From: Xylona heveae TC161
Taxonomy: Eukaryota > Ascomycota > Xylonomycetes > Xylonales > Xylonaceae
Length of the DNA stretch: 64,000 nt
Assembly: GCF_001619985.1 (NCBI RefSeq)
Contig: NW_017264199.1
Location: forward strand, 1,116,001-1,180,000
Direction of reading: 5' to 3'
The translations under genes and the position numbers were made by a program. Within the stretch, counting starts at the first letter, position 1. Each line of letters begins with the position of its first letter. Shown in pieces: positions 24,539-36,599 of the stretch. The notes beneath the pieces were generated by a model. That model searched no databases, was not told where the DNA came from, and saw nothing but the letters and a program-made list of their open reading frames with translations.

Positions 24539-25030
24539 ATTTCATATATTTCTCCTTTTTCTTCTCCTCTGTCTCGTTTCTGAATCTCTTTTTAAAGTCC
24601 CATCTATCTTTGAAAAAGAACGAAAAGCGTCCTTTGATGTTACATCTGGCCGGTGTCACCTGGAGTGTGATACTATGGAGTTTTTGATATAGTGTTTACA
24701 TTTACGATGTATTTATAGTACCTTGTTGTATTTTTTATGCATCGCCCTTCCATCTCTTCTTTTGTAGTTATACTCCGTGTAATTAACCTCTTAGAATATA
24801 TAATACATTGTATGTATATCCATCCAACGGCTACATTTATATCCTCTAGTCAAACACATCCTACTCTTCCATCTGTTCTCCTTGTTTCTTTGGAAACACA
24901 CCTATACACTTCTCACGCCGTGCACAAGACTCTGACAATCAAGAGAAGAAGACACAGAAGTTGTAAATAAAAGTAAAAATAAAAAAAAGAAGAAAGGTTC
25001 TTTAAAGGAAGAGATACGTAATCTATTCGT
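24539..25030. other. convergent COQ9 / Mtf2-like spacer
   Basis: 492 bp, T-rich after the COQ9 stop and A-rich (AAAAATAAAAAAAAG near 24974-24992) before the Mtf2-like stop. No gene seen. Confidence 0.5.
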
Positions 25031-26608
25031 TTAAAAAGCCCCATACTCCTCCTTGACACGCGCCTCTTTAAGCGCACGCTCATACAGCTTCGCCCTGACT
25101 TTCTCCTTCCACCTCAGGACTTTACTCGTGCCCGTCTTGACGCTCTGCATGCGATAGACCTGGGCGAGGGCCTGGCCCTTGAGTCCGCGTCGGATAGGAT
25201 CAATCGAGTCCTTTTCAATGGCGAGGAGGATACTCAGCGTTTCGGCATCAAACTCGACATTCCGGGCCTGCATGTCTGCCAAGAGGTCGCTGATGGCGTG
25301 ATAGTCGGCGTCTTTGTGCCAGTGGATGGCGATGAGTTCGTTGTAGAGCGCCGTGGATGCGCCGAGAATAAAGGAAATGTCGCCGAGGTGTTTGATGGCG
25401 GGGAGAAGCGCGTACGGGAGAGAAGAGCGAGGGAAGGAGTGCCGCAGGATGCGCAGTGCGAGGAGGAGGTGAGAGGGATAGTTGAGTGCGGCGATGGGGA
25501 TGAGGGGGATGGATGGCGCTTGGGCGGAGGAGGGAGGGGAAGGAGAAGGGGGGTTGGAAGAGGGATTGGAAGAAGAGTCTGCGGGAGGAGGAGCAGAGGA
25601 AGAGGAGGTTTTGGCCTGCTCCTTCAGCCTCTTGCGCTCTTCGCGTTCGGCTTTTCTGGCGGCTGCGGCAGCGGCCTTTTGAGCTTTTCGCTCATCCTGC
25701 AACTTTTTCTCCTCGGCACCAATGTCAATCTTGCTGACCATGGAGAAGACCTCCTTTTGCAAGACTTCCCACAGCTCCATGTCGGTCTGGGCAGCGTGCA
25801 GAAGCGCTTCGACGCGGTGGAGTTCTTGCTGTTGGAGCTGAGTGAATGGATCAAGAGGCGCATTCTCGGCCGCCGCCGTTCCTCCGGAAGGAGATGGTGT
25901 GGTTGCAGTCGTTGCATCAGTGCCACTGGTTCCACTACTTTCGGGACTGACTCCACGAGAGTGCTCTTGGCGTTGCTGAATGACGCCAAATGCAGTCTGC
26001 GCGGCCATGCGGAGAGATTCGGGGTAGCGTGAGATGGCCTCGTCAATTTGTTCATTGTCATCGGAACGTTTCCTCAAACGCTGGAACGATGTGTGGTCTG
26101 TTCTTCGAGACGATGATCGAGGTCCCGCTCGATGTGACGATTCAGATTGCCTGTCCAGCGCATTGTAGAGGATAGACCGAACTTCGCCTCTTGGTTGGAG
26201 AAGATCTGGCTTCTCCAAAGATGAGGCAGAGTATGGGGAAGAATCATTCGCAAGATCGTCAAAGAGCCGGGCGAATGTGGCTCGCTCGGAAGGGGTAATA
26301 GTAGAGGTGGGTTTGGGTTGGGTTTCACTGGGCTCGGGGGCAGGCGCGTCAACTAGTGGAATGTCTTCAAGATCATCCTCTTCTTCGTATTGAGAGTGAC
26401 GATTGCCGTGTGGTCGATGGCGATACCGAGCGGCGTGGGGAGAATTGGAGGAGTGATAGAATTGGATTGAAGCCCGGCCTGCGCTTGAAACGGTTTGCTG
26501 GAGTGTTTGGGTTTGGTACAGAAAGGGGAGCAGTGAGCTGTTGGATTGTCTTGTTTGTCTGCGAATCATTCGAGCGCCTGGAAGCGCGGATGAAGCTCTA
26601 GCTGCCAT
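25031..26608 (-). CDS. Mtf2-like mitochondrial protein (mRNA/intron processing family)
   Basis: Single exon, 525 aa. The N-terminus is basic and free of acidic residues (MAARASSALPGARMIRRQTR), a probable mitochondrial presequence. The central part is low complexity, with an Ala/Lys/Arg-rich helix (about KAQKAAAAAARKAERE) and Ser/Pro-rich stretches. The conserved C-terminal region includes LHAAQTDMELWEVL, LLALRILRHSFPRS, YNELIAIHWH and LLADMQARNVEFDAETL, matching the fungal Mtf2-like C-terminal domain. Yeast Mtf2/Nam1 couples mitochondrial transcription to RNA processing and translation; that role is inherited by family only. The assignment rests on recognition of the C-terminal pattern. It is divergent from CMR1 with a 279-bp shared upstream region (26609-26887). 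Confidence 0.75.
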   Translation of the reverse strand: MAARASSALPGARMIRRQTRQSNSSLLPFLYQTQTLQQTVSSAGRASIQFYHSSNSPHAARYRHRPHGNRHSQYEEEDDLEDIPLVDAPAPEPSETQPKPTSTITPSERATFARLFDDLANDSSPYSASSLEKPDLLQPRGEVRSILYNALDRQSESSHRAGPRSSSRRTDHTSFQRLRKRSDDNEQIDEAISRYPESLRMAAQTAFGVIQQRQEHSRGVSPESSGTSGTDATTATTPSPSGGTAAAENAPLDPFTQLQQQELHRVEALLHAAQTDMELWEVLQKEVFSMVSKIDIGAEEKKLQDERKAQKAAAAAARKAEREERKRLKEQAKTSSSSAPPPADSSSNPSSNPPSPSPPSSAQAPSIPLIPIAALNYPSHLLLALRILRHSFPRSSLPYALLPAIKHLGDISFILGASTALYNELIAIHWHKDADYHAISDLLADMQARNVEFDAETLSILLAIEKDSIDPIRRGLKGQALAQVYRMQSVKTGTSKVLRWKEKVRAKLYERALKEARVKEEYGAF

Positions 26609-26887
26609 TGTGCCCTGTGAGGGTATATCGCAGTAGAGTTATTCGACTTGTTGGTTGTTTAGAGGTTGATGTTTGAAAGTTGAGAAGATCGGGGTTTCGA
26701 TACTTTTTGCTCCGACATGTCCGACCACCGACTCTGCTGCCTTGTGCCAACGCGTTCCTGCAACCAATTTACGCGACTCTCCTTTGACTCGTGTATGACT
26801 TCACCAAACACGACTCTATTTCTGCCTTATTTTGAGTAGTTCATCCCCGGCAACACTAAACGGCAGAAACGATCACCTCAAGGCACA
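26609..26887. promoter_or_regulatory. divergent promoter region, Mtf2-like / CMR1
   Basis: 279 bp between two divergent start codons; must hold both promoters. No specific operator recognised. Confidence 0.45.
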
Positions 26888-28720
26888 ATGGCCAAGGGCT
26901 CGACTACAGAAGTCAGCGAGTATGAATTACAACGTCAGGCAAACATTGCGAAAAATCAGGCGCTGCTGAAAGAGCTCCAATTAAGCGCAGCATCAGCCGG
27001 TCTTGCACCGAAGAAGAAGGCGGCATCCAAGCCCACTCCAGGCGAAAGCAGACCTCAGAAGAAAAAACCAGCAGTCAAAAAAGAATCCGCGGAACCCGTC
27101 GTGCGCCGTACCTCGTCGCGGCTGAGAGGTCTTGTGGCAGATAGCGAAGTCGCAAAGCGCAAGGCAGAAGAGGAGCATGAAGCCTTGAGACAAGTCGAAA
27201 AGGCCAAGCGCCAGCGCGTCAGCGGTGATTTGAATCTCAGTGATATTATCGTTGCTGGCAGGCAATGGGATAACAGCGGAAACTTTTTGCGGGATTTGGT
27301 TCGGGGCAAGCCCTACGAGCGTACATTTACCTCAGAAGATGTCAAAGAGACAACAGACAAGGATCTCAAGGCGCTGAGACAGCGGATGAGTGGCCTGGAA
27401 TTATATGGTGAATTCACACAGAGTAGTATGTTTATCTCGTGCAATTCTCCTTGCAATGTGAAATATGGCTAACATGGTCTTAGGAATAAAACTTACTCCT
27501 GAACGCATTGTATGTCAACTTGCAAATACATATAGATATATATCCATATCATTCACAAAGTCGCCTGGAAAATAAAACTGACTTTAAAAGTACTGCATGG
27601 GCTTTCATCCCATGCCAGACAAGCCTCTTGTGTTTGCAGGCGATAAGATGGGGAACCTCGGTCTCTTTGACGGCTCACAATCTGCTCCTGAAATCAAAGC
27701 CGAGCAAAACGACGACGCAGAAGAAGACGCCGACGAAGACGAACCCGAACCGGCAGTTACCACCTTCAAGCCCCACACGCGGACAATTTCTTCAATGCAG
27801 GTCCATCCGACAGACTCGAATCTCCTCTTCACCGCCTCCTACGACTCTTCAATCCGCAAACTCGACCTTGCCAAAGGCGCCGCCGTACAGATATGGGCAC
27901 CATCTTCAGAAGACGAGGACGAGCCCGTATCAAGCATATCAATACCGCATCAGGACCCTCACTTGATTTACTTTTCAAGTCTCGAAGGGCGATTTGGGCG
28001 GCACGATACACGCGCACCCAGCGACAACACTGGCGGCACAGAGCTATGGCAGTTGTCCGACAAGAAAATTGGCGGATTCAGTCTTCACCCGTTACAGCCG
28101 CACCTGGTCGCTACGGCATCGCTCGATCGGATGATGAAGTTGTGGGATTTGCGGAAAATCACTGGCTCCAAAAACTGGCGCCATCCGCTGCTGGTTGGAG
28201 AGCACGAGAGCAGATTGTCCGTCTCGCATGCGGCGTTTAGTTCCTCGGGCCATGTAGCTACCTCATCGTACGATGACACGATTAAGATTCATGACTTTAC
28301 CGCTGCGGCTGATTGGAAAGTCGGCACCTCGCTGTCCGACGACGAGATGGAGCCCATGGCCATTGTTCCGCATAACAACCAGACTGGCAGATGGGTCACA
28401 ATGTATGTTCTCCCTACCTTCTCTCTCTCCCTCCTCCCCCCCCCCTCTCTCTCTGTGTGTGTGTGTGTGTGTGTGTGTTCCTCATGCTGACAGACTGTAG
28501 TCTCCGCCCGCAATGGCAAGAACGGCCACAAGACGGCCACCAGCGCTTCTGCATCGGCAATATGAGTCGCTTTGTCGACATTTACTCTTCATCGGGCGCG
28601 CAACTCGCCCAGCTCGGAGGCGACGACATTACTGCCGTGCCCGCCGTGACCCAGTTCCACCCCACTAATGACTGGGTGGCCGGTGGCACTGCGAGCGGTA
28701 AATTGTGCTTGTGGATGTAG
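26888..28720 (+). CDS. CMR1: CMR1 WD40 protein (DNA damage-binding, WDR76-like)
   Basis: Four exons (26888-27425, 27484-27509, 27591-28402, 28501-28720) give 531 aa, the usual size. A basic N-terminus ([18 protein letters not shown]) is followed by the CMR1-specific [15 protein letters not shown] and then a seven-bladed WD40 region: [45 protein letters not shown] (named in part), [10 protein letters not shown], and the C-terminal [23 protein letters not shown]1/WDR76 binds DNA and histones and marks intranuclear quality-control sites under replication stress. Exon 2 is only 26 nt; it encodes most of RIKLTPERI and its inclusion is needed to keep frame. Intron 3 (28403-28500) holds CT and GT repeats. 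A Glu/Asp-rich insert ([10 protein letters not shown]) lies between blades. Confidence 0.92.
28437..28478 (+). repeat. C-run, (CT)n and (GT)n microsatellite in CMR1 intron 3
   Basis: A run of C, then CTCTCTCTCT, then about 11 GT units, all within the 98-bp intron and upstream of its branch and acceptor region. Confidence 0.85.
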
Positions 28721-29979
28721 GCGTCTTGTGCCCTTTATTCGCATAATCTAGTTGATATGCTTTCTGCATTACATGCTTGCCCTTTTACATTTACCCTTTT
28801 ACACTTACCGTTTGTGTAGCGTGTTATACCTTGCTGTTGTCTTTTTTGTTTTCTCTATTCTTTTATGGTTTCTGTTTTCTTTTACCGTTTTCTGTTCTCT
28901 GTTTTCCATATTTCGCATTCTGTTTCCGCTGCAGGTTTGGGTTTAGGTTTGGATTCGGGTTTCGTCGTTTACTTTAATCATAGCGTCCCGCTTCTTGCTT
29001 TTGTTTTGCTTTTGCTTTTGTTTTTTTTGTTTTTTTGTTTTTTTTTTCTTTTTTCATTGAATTCTTTCTTCGTCGCATTCTCCTTTCACACCCTCTCCTT
29101 CTCTCCTTCTCTTCTGTCCTTCTCTAGGCTTTATTCCTTGTTATTCTCTTTCCTTTTCTTTTCCAGCGACTCATAGCGCCACGGCATTGAAATCATTTTT
29201 TCCCCAGGAGTAGAAGCCTGACTGAAATACATATCTTTTCATCCACAACTATCTTAGGGTACCTAAGATAACCTACCTAAGATAACCTAACGTTTGAAAT
29301 GCTTTTCGCATCTATCCTACCATCCTCTTATTCCCCCATCATCATCACCATCATCATTTAACAAGTAACATTTCACCCGAGACTCAAACGGTCAAACGGT
29401 CTAACCTCAAACCATACAATCCAAAATAAAGGTACTAGCCTACTACCCTTTTCCGAGCCGTGACTCGACCAAATCGTGACATGAATGTAGTACTCAGTTA
29501 CCTAACTTAGCTGTTGACTTTTTTTTACCACTCCACCTCCATTCATTGTTTATTCTATCCGCATCTACCTTTCTATCATTATGCGAATTTCATGAGCCAC
29601 ATATTATTCGATTCGCATATTCATCCTTCAAGTCGTGTCTCTATTTATCCGATTGTCACTCGTGTCTACTCGACCTGCATTTACATTTCTCGATGCCATT
29701 TCAATTACTACTCGATTCATATGAATATCTTCTTTTTGGGTTTCTTTTTCTCCGGACTTTTTTGTTTTTGGGCTTTCTCTCTCTCTCTCTCTGTCTTAAA
29801 AAAGAAAAGAACCGAAAAGAAAAATGTGGCCCGATTAAAAGAGAAAAGGACAATCAGCATGAAAACAAAAGAAAACAAGAAAAGAGAAAAAAAAAAAAAA
29901 AAAAAGAGAAAGTAATAGAGAAAGGACAATGAAGAGGAACAGAAAATAAAAATAAATGGACAACAAGGGAGGAAAAAAA
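28721..29979. other. CMR1 downstream spacer, strongly T-rich then A-rich
   Basis: 1.26 kb without a gene. From about 28740 to 29170 the plus strand is T-rich, with degenerate GGGTTT units at 28934-28970. An AACCTACCTAAGAT duplication lies at about 29259-29290. A (CT)n run at about 29770-29792 is followed by an A/G-rich tract (29795-29935). ORFs here are runs of Phe, Ser and Leu or Lys and Glu from these tracts. Confidence 0.6.
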
Positions 29980-30051
29980 TGACCTAACCAGGGGTCGAAC
30001 CTGGAATCTCTTGATTCGTAGTCAAGCGCCTTGCCATTGGGCCATTAGGCC
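29980..30051 (-). tRNA. tRNA-Arg (anticodon ACG)
   Basis: On the minus strand the cloverleaf folds by eye: acceptor GGCCTAA/TTAGGTC (one G-U pair), D arm GCC..GGC, anticodon stem CTTGA/TCAAG around loop CTACGAA giving anticodon ACG (reads CGN arginine codons after A34 to inosine), and T arm CCAGG-TTCGACC-CCTGG. Length is 72 nt including discriminator A, without intron. A run of seven T follows at once on the transcribed strand, a Pol III terminator. It lies alone in the convergent CMR1/DIM-2 spacer. Confidence 0.95.
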
Positions 30052-31539
30052 AGTTGATAGTTTCTGCTGCCCTTATTACACTTTATTAAGCATTATGCTT
30101 CCAAATCAATTTTCAGCACGGGGATTTTGCGACAGAGACGCGTGACGCGTTGTTGACAACTCGTACAAGGCGTGACCCCCAACCCACAGAGTGCAAAGTC
30201 TCGATCACAAGCTGGCCTCTGGGTCCTGGGTCCTATAGACTGGAGATCATACATCGTACACCGCGGTCCGTAGACTGAAGATCGTAGAGTGAGGACTGTA
30301 GACTGAAGACCGAAGACGGGGACCGAGAGACAACACTGGAGAATGGACGGCAACGACGGCCTGACGGGAAGACTGAGTCACTGGACGCATACTGGACCGA
30401 AGACTGGATGGACACTGTCGAAACATACAGTAGGACAGGCTAAACCCTTAGGACAGGCTAACCCCCTCGCAGCAGGGCAATCTGAAAGCACCAGGCCGCG
30501 CTACAGGAGGAACTAAAGGCAGGTGAAGCTACAAACACTATTCGTACAGGGAACTCATACGCCTGTCAATCTGCCATCGAGTACGTATGTAGTATGTAGT
30601 AAACAAGCAACTCTACTCTGGTACTTAAATATCATCGACGCATCTACTCTACACCACTCTACTGTACGTAATACGTAGTATATACCTGAAACATCACCAC
30701 ATTTATGGGATGGTGGGATGGAAGGATGGAAAATGGGATGGAAAATGAGATGGAAAATGAATGGTAAGGTGTATATTCCAAATTGGCACAGAGAGACAGC
30801 ATAAAATGCGAAAGCTCGACAGTGCTGTGGAGCGTCAGTACGGTAGTGCAGCAAGGCCGGAGCAAGGACAAGGACAAGGACAAGGAAATAGAACCATACG
30901 AACCGGAGAAGAAGTTCAAACTGAGAACATATCAATATCCTGCGAAAGAAGAGATAAGATACAAAAAGAGGTATCCGAGTGATCCGTGTGAAATGGAAAT
31001 TCAAGTACGGAGGTATGCATAACTGAAATCCAAGCCAGACCAAGCATACACGGAAATGGATACAGTTAAAATGGGAAAAAGTACCCAAGAAAGAGCAATG
31101 CAGTTAGGTAGTTAGATTAAATTGATGAGATAAAGAAGAAGAAGTAAACCAAGTGAGATGATAGACCAAATGAGGTAAATAGACTAAGGGAGATAATGGA
31201 CCAAAGAATGTAAACCAAATGATGATATGAAAAATAGTAAAATAGGCAATAATCCAATCGAAAGAGTAGAACGAGGACAAAGGAAATTTTTGGCTGAAGC
31301 GCTGCATGGAGAGAAATGCATTTATGATATCTTCTTGAATCAATTCGTGGAAGGGTAAAGAAACGAATAATGAGTAAAAGGAGAAGAAAGCGAGAGAACG
31401 ATCATTACAATCGCTTATGCATGACTTTTTTGCGAGTATCGTAATATCATGAATTCCTTGGTATTTCCTTCAAACATTTGCGTCATTTCTATTAATTGAC
31501 ACGTTAATACAGATGGAATGCCGTCATAGTCACATATTT
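30052..31539. other. spacer between tRNA and DIM-2-like gene, repeat-rich
   Basis: About 1.5 kb, no convincing gene. It has a degenerate tandem repeat around 30224-30420 and AGATNGACCAAATG-like units around 31120-31230. ORFs of up to 177 codons (30555-31088 minus) are Phe/Leu/Tyr-rich and lack domain features. Confidence 0.5.
30224..30420. repeat. degenerate minisatellite of GTAGACTGAAGAC-like units
   Basis: Variants of TAGACTGAAGA(C/T)CG recur about every 15-25 bp for nearly 200 bp (for example 30269, 30298, 30397). Units are imperfect, suggesting an old tandem array. Confidence 0.55.
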
Positions 31540-34500
31540 CTAGACGGTGCCCGTGGGTTGAGAGGCGAGGAGCGAATGATTCCATTTGACGCGTTGAACG
31601 TAGCGACATCTAAGCAGTGAAGAATTAGCATCTCGTCCGTGTTGATCATCCTCTCTCCCACCGTCCAAACCAGCAGGGTGCGTGCCCAATGAAAAGGAGT
31701 ATTGGGATCCTGTCAGGTAAGGAAGGTTTGGAGTTTAGCAGTAAAATGGACAAAGTAAAAAAAAAACAACAGGACCGGAAAACTAAAAGAATAGAGGGGT
31801 GTATAATGAAAGACGGAAACACGTACTGAAGAGTCTTCGCCGTTTGATAGAGAAAGGCGGCGCAGAAGAGATTTGGATAGCTGATGCAGGATATGAACCA
31901 GGGGTAAAATGCTTGGCATGATCTGTGGAGTGATTGTTAATATTGCGAATTCTTCCGATGGTCATTCGATATACTCACTCTCGCTCCCACCTCGCCAGCG
32001 CTGCGCAGTAAGCTTCGGATTCTGGTATTGATTTCCGCGTCCAGCCAACTCATCGGCCACAATAGGATCATCGCTCTCGTCGGATTCATTATCGGATATA
32101 ATCACAACCTGGGGAGGACTCGAGGAAGAGGAATCGACTAGAATATCCTCCGTGACCGGGGCAGCAATGTTCTGAGGACTTGGGTCTTCCTGGACGCTCT
32201 TCTCGCTCACTTCGACGACAACTCCACTGTCAGGTTCCTCCGAGCCTGGTTGATCATCCATCCCAGCTAGCCACGCCTCTCTGAGAGCCAGACCGAATGC
32301 CAAAGCCACCGGCCGAGCTACGCTGTTCCCCACAATCTTCCACTGGTCAGCGGGCGAACCGACTAGCACTTCATGATCTGGAAATCCCTGTGCCCGGCGT
32401 GCTTCCATGATCGTCATGGTTCGGTGCTGGTCCCAGTGGACCCATCTTCCCATAAACTTACATCTCGGCGTAATCGTTGTAGTCACTGTGGGAATTAATC
32501 CTGCCGGAAAAATACGCGTATAAGCCCTGGAAATTACTCCTCCAGGCTTAGAATTTTTGTTCCGCCTGATCTTTCTTTTTCTGTCCGTGTCTGTAGAATC
32601 AACCAGTGAATCATCATCGTAATAATCACGGCTTTGGCGAGTAGCCATGTCTTCCAGAACCCTGCTGATACGTCCCGCTTGTATAGCGAGAGCTCTGCCC
32701 TGACCTCGAGGAGCCCTTGGAATCTGTGACATTAATGCTCTCATCTCTAAATTCTCTATTCGCGAATGTCGATGATCCGGGAATGGAATGCAAGTCTGTA
32801 CATGTCCATCGCCAATATCGGGAAGATCGCTGGTAGCTTCTGCTATTGAAAGGAACTCGAACGGGGTCAAACAAAACCGTCGCGCGCCAAAGTCCAAGTT
32901 ATTCACTGCCATGCCGATGCTTCTATCTCTAATAGTGGCCGGGTGTGAATGTGAAAGAGACGGATGAGGAGGCAGTGGTAATCCAGGGGCCGTGATGGAC
33001 ACGAAAAGACGGGATCTGCTCTGCGGACTGCCGTAGCTCCAAGCGTCAATGGGATAATATTGCACTTGGTAGCCAAGGCCGACAAACGTGCACAACAATT
33101 GCGAGAAAATGTTTCCATCCACGCCGGTGGCTTTTGCTTGCTTCGACGGCCCTTTTCTTGCCATGCCCAAGACATTTTCAAGTACGGCGTACTTGGGCCG
33201 ATAGTAATCCACAAAGGCTGCGACAGATGCCACGAGAGAACAATTTTGGAGGGCTTCTATTTTATCCCTTTGAAGGTTTGCGTTGGAGAATCCTTGGCAC
33301 GGACTTCCCGCAGAAATGAAGTCAACGTCGCCTGGTAGTGGAATATCCTCGGCATTTAACCCCTGGATGCTTCGCATGAGAAAATCGTTGACGGAACCAT
33401 AGAAGAGATGGGTTACATCCAGGTCCTCCAGATTGGCGCGGTATGTGTATATGGCCTTTTCAGAATAGTCCACCGCCCATTTCACTTTCATTGCTCCCCC
33501 TTCCTCGAGGCCCCGGCCAAAGTTTCCACCGCCGCAGAAGAGGTCGAGACCACGGAGCTGGGGTTGCTGAGCCGAAACTTTCGGGTCGAATCCTTCAATG
33601 ACCGTTCCTGGCATTTCCTGTAACGGAACGAGCTTCTGTTGCCCATGGTCTTCCAACAGTATTGTAGAAATGAAGAAAGCGTCGCCTGTTCCATTTCTAC
33701 CATAGGGACAAGGAATCATACCCATTTGACGATCCTCTTCTGAGTAGAATCGAATATGACATTTTCGGTCGATGCATTGTGCTGGGACCATCAGAAAGTT
33801 TTCACTGTAAACTAACTCATTTGGAGGAGCAGCTGCGCCACTGCCAATATTATTTCTTCTCAGAAGCTGCCTACACAAGACAAGCTCTTTTGCATTTTCC
33901 TGCGTGAATTTTTCAATGACCACTGGCTCCAATGTCTCTGTTCCACGAGAGTTCACCTGCTCTACAAGCACTGTATCACCAACCTTGAAACGCTCCATGA
34001 GATTCTCTAAATCAGACTTGAATCCGATCTTGGAGCGGTGGGTGCATGAAAAGTCGGATTTCTTTAGCGTTACAAAGAAGGCGTCGGCGTGGCAATACTT
34101 TTGTCGTACGGCGAATCCAGCATTAGAAGTCAGCGGATTTTGAAAGAAATCAACTGAAACTATACAGGCAACGTCCTCAACCCAGATCTTTGCGTCACCG
34201 CAATTGCAATGATCGGACATGAAGAGCTCATTTCCGAAAGGATAGTTCATTGCTGCGCATGGGGTCTCCGAAGGCGTGTAGAGCCAGATGCCAATGATGT
34301 ATTCCCTTCCAGCTTTGGTTGTCTCGATGCCTTGGACATAGACGAACCAAATTTCATTCTTGTCTTTCCATTGTGTTTCGGCATCTCTGGAAATTCCAAT
34401 CACATCCCCCGCCCGAATGCGCTTTGGTATCCGAAAGGACCCGGATTTCCAAAGTTGCTCTATCGAACTGAAAGGGCGCGTAGTCGGACCTTGCGACGTT

Positions 34501-35584
34501 TCCTGTTTACCTGGAATTTCAACAGGTTTTAGGAGCCTCCCCCATTCAACGTTTTTGAAGCATTCAAACACAAAAGGCGTGACGATTGTGCGACGTTCCC
34601 TGCAAGGCTGTGCCGGAATGATGTATAAATCACGATAATTAACCTCTCCCCAGATAGTATGCTTGGCATAGGCAGGGTCTATCTGATAGGACTCTGCCCA
34701 TAGGAAATCCGGATATCCAGCTACAACAGAACAAAAATCGGTTCGAGGGAACTGTTGCCTCCACTTTTGAAAGATTTCATCACGTCCATGCAATAATTCT
34801 ATCCAGTTGGAAAAATGTTTGCGAAACTCATGCAAACAAACATTTTCGTAAGTGTGGAGATAATCGACAAAATACTTGGCGAAATTTGCCATCCAGATGA
34901 AAGCTTCCTGATATCGTGCATACTCCGGTGCAGGGTCGAGCAACCTATACCACCGGTCACTCTTGTGGTTGTGGAGCGATTGGATCCAGATCTCTCCATC
35001 AACAGAGTGCAAATCTTTGTCAAGGTAGTTGCCTATGGACAATTTATCGAATGGAGCTCTCTGGACGTAGAACTTTCTGCTACCATTGCTGAGTATGCCA
35101 TCAAAGTAGTATACGCTGTCTTTCTTTCTTGACGCAATACTATGAAGCGGAACAAATTCGCGTTTATGCCTTACAGTGTTGCACGAGTAAATGCTAAATC
35201 CATGGAGATCGAAAGAAGTGAAATCGTCTCCGGGTACCGCATCCGTAGTTTGGCCAGCAATCTCTGGGGCAGTATCGTCCTATAAATCCTGTCAGAAAGC
35301 TTCGATAGGAAGAGACCGAAAGACTGAGAGACCTCGAACTGGCGCATGACTTGTCGCTCAGAAATCACCGGTAAAGGCGGTATCCAGCCAGTGTACAATG
35401 ACTTGGGATGCGTCAAATTCGAGATTCGCAGGTCTTTTAAGCATTGTCGTTTCTGCGGATGCGCCGACAACTCTGCGATCTCGATTGCTCTGCGGTCCAG
35501 AAGCTCATCTTCGTAGTCTGCTAAGATCTCAACGTTGATGTCAGGCTCTAGCAGAATAATTGCATTTAGTCTTGATTTGTTCAT
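31540..35584 (-). CDS. DNA (cytosine-5) methyltransferase, DIM-2-like
   Basis: Proposed exons 35584-35333, 35279-31979, 31922-31827, 31709-31540 give 1272 aa. Joining the first two restores the family segment QFEDDTAP..SFDLHGFSIYSC. Two BAH-like regions (about 380-500 and 520-640) precede a complete C5-methyltransferase: motif I GLDLFCGGG (661-669), motif IV SPCQGFS with catalytic Cys about 745, motif VI ENV (785-787), motif VIII QSRSRLF, and C-terminal WKIVGNSVARPVA. In Neurospora DIM-2 performs all DNA methylation, guided by H3K9me3 and HP1. The first intron has a weak donor (GTCTCT) but a good CTGAC branch site. The C-terminal exons are less certain: without them the main exon reads to a stop at 31962 with a GTGAGT donor just before it. 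The tail after motif X is acidic and Ser-rich. Confidence 0.88.
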
Positions 35585-36599
35585 TTCTTAATGAATAAAT
35601 GAATCGTCGCGGGATTTGAGTCGTTTTAATTTTGGACTTACCCAAGACCCCCATTATGTATATCCAGAGACTCAATAATTTAGCATCCCATGCAGGCGGC
35701 CGAGCAGCTTCTTTTGGGGTCTTGTGTTATATCCCCAAGGTTCGCCCGTCCTGACACAAATGAAATTAACTATTTACTGCGACTGCGACAGTACTCGTCC
35801 CTATTTTCATATCCAACAAGTCCCGCAAAGAGCAGTATTTAATATGAAGTCCCCAAATCACGTCCCTGCACGCACAGTAGGGCCTGGCGGTTCACGCGAA
35901 TGTGGCGCTGTCGAACGCGTCGGCAGAAACGAAGGCGGTGAGCAAAGCCAGGAGGCGGAGAGCGACAAAGAGCCAGCAAGAGCGAAGGATAACTGATACA
36001 GAGATGGGATCTTGGGACGATACACCGCTTTTTAAAGGTCGGAGAGTGTGCTGACTTGACACTTTGTGTATTGTTGCCATCCTAGCGGATCTGACAATAA
36101 TCCCTTCATTTCGCAACCGCATGTTATTGTCCTTGTCAATGGATAATGTACTATTGAGAAAATCAGGCGCAAGAGCGCTACTGAAGCTAAGGATTGTATT
36201 GAGAGGCTTCCCCTCAATGGACTGACTCCGCTCAGAAAGTCCATTTTACTGTCAGTAATCGACTCGAGCCGCGGTTCGCGTTGTCGTGCATATGCTCGCT
36301 TTGGATGCCCAGAGGTTATCGTGTGGCAGCGGTTGACCACCATAAAATAGCGAAGCAACATATCAGCCCAAAGTGGAAGGATTTCGCTATACCATTGCAC
36401 CAATGACAGCATCATATATCACGGTGCACAGCTAACAAGGCATAACCAAATTTGAAGTCACAGTCATCCAATGCGGCACACTTGATGAGATCAGATGCAA
36501 GAAACACGAAATGTTTTTTCAGATGATCCGTCAATGCTAGATACGCCTATATAATAACCTTAAAATGAAATGCGAGCCGCGCAGTATCTACTTGCATGT
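35585..36599. other. DIM-2 upstream / desaturase 3' spacer
   Basis: About 1.0 kb. It holds the DIM-2 promoter and the 3' region of the desaturase. A 127-codon minus-strand ORF (36032-36415) shows no recognisable domain. Confidence 0.45.

Noticed and set aside
28752-29176. Phe/Leu-rich ORFs that look like membrane proteins
   Set aside because: Products of T-rich low-complexity DNA after CMR1.
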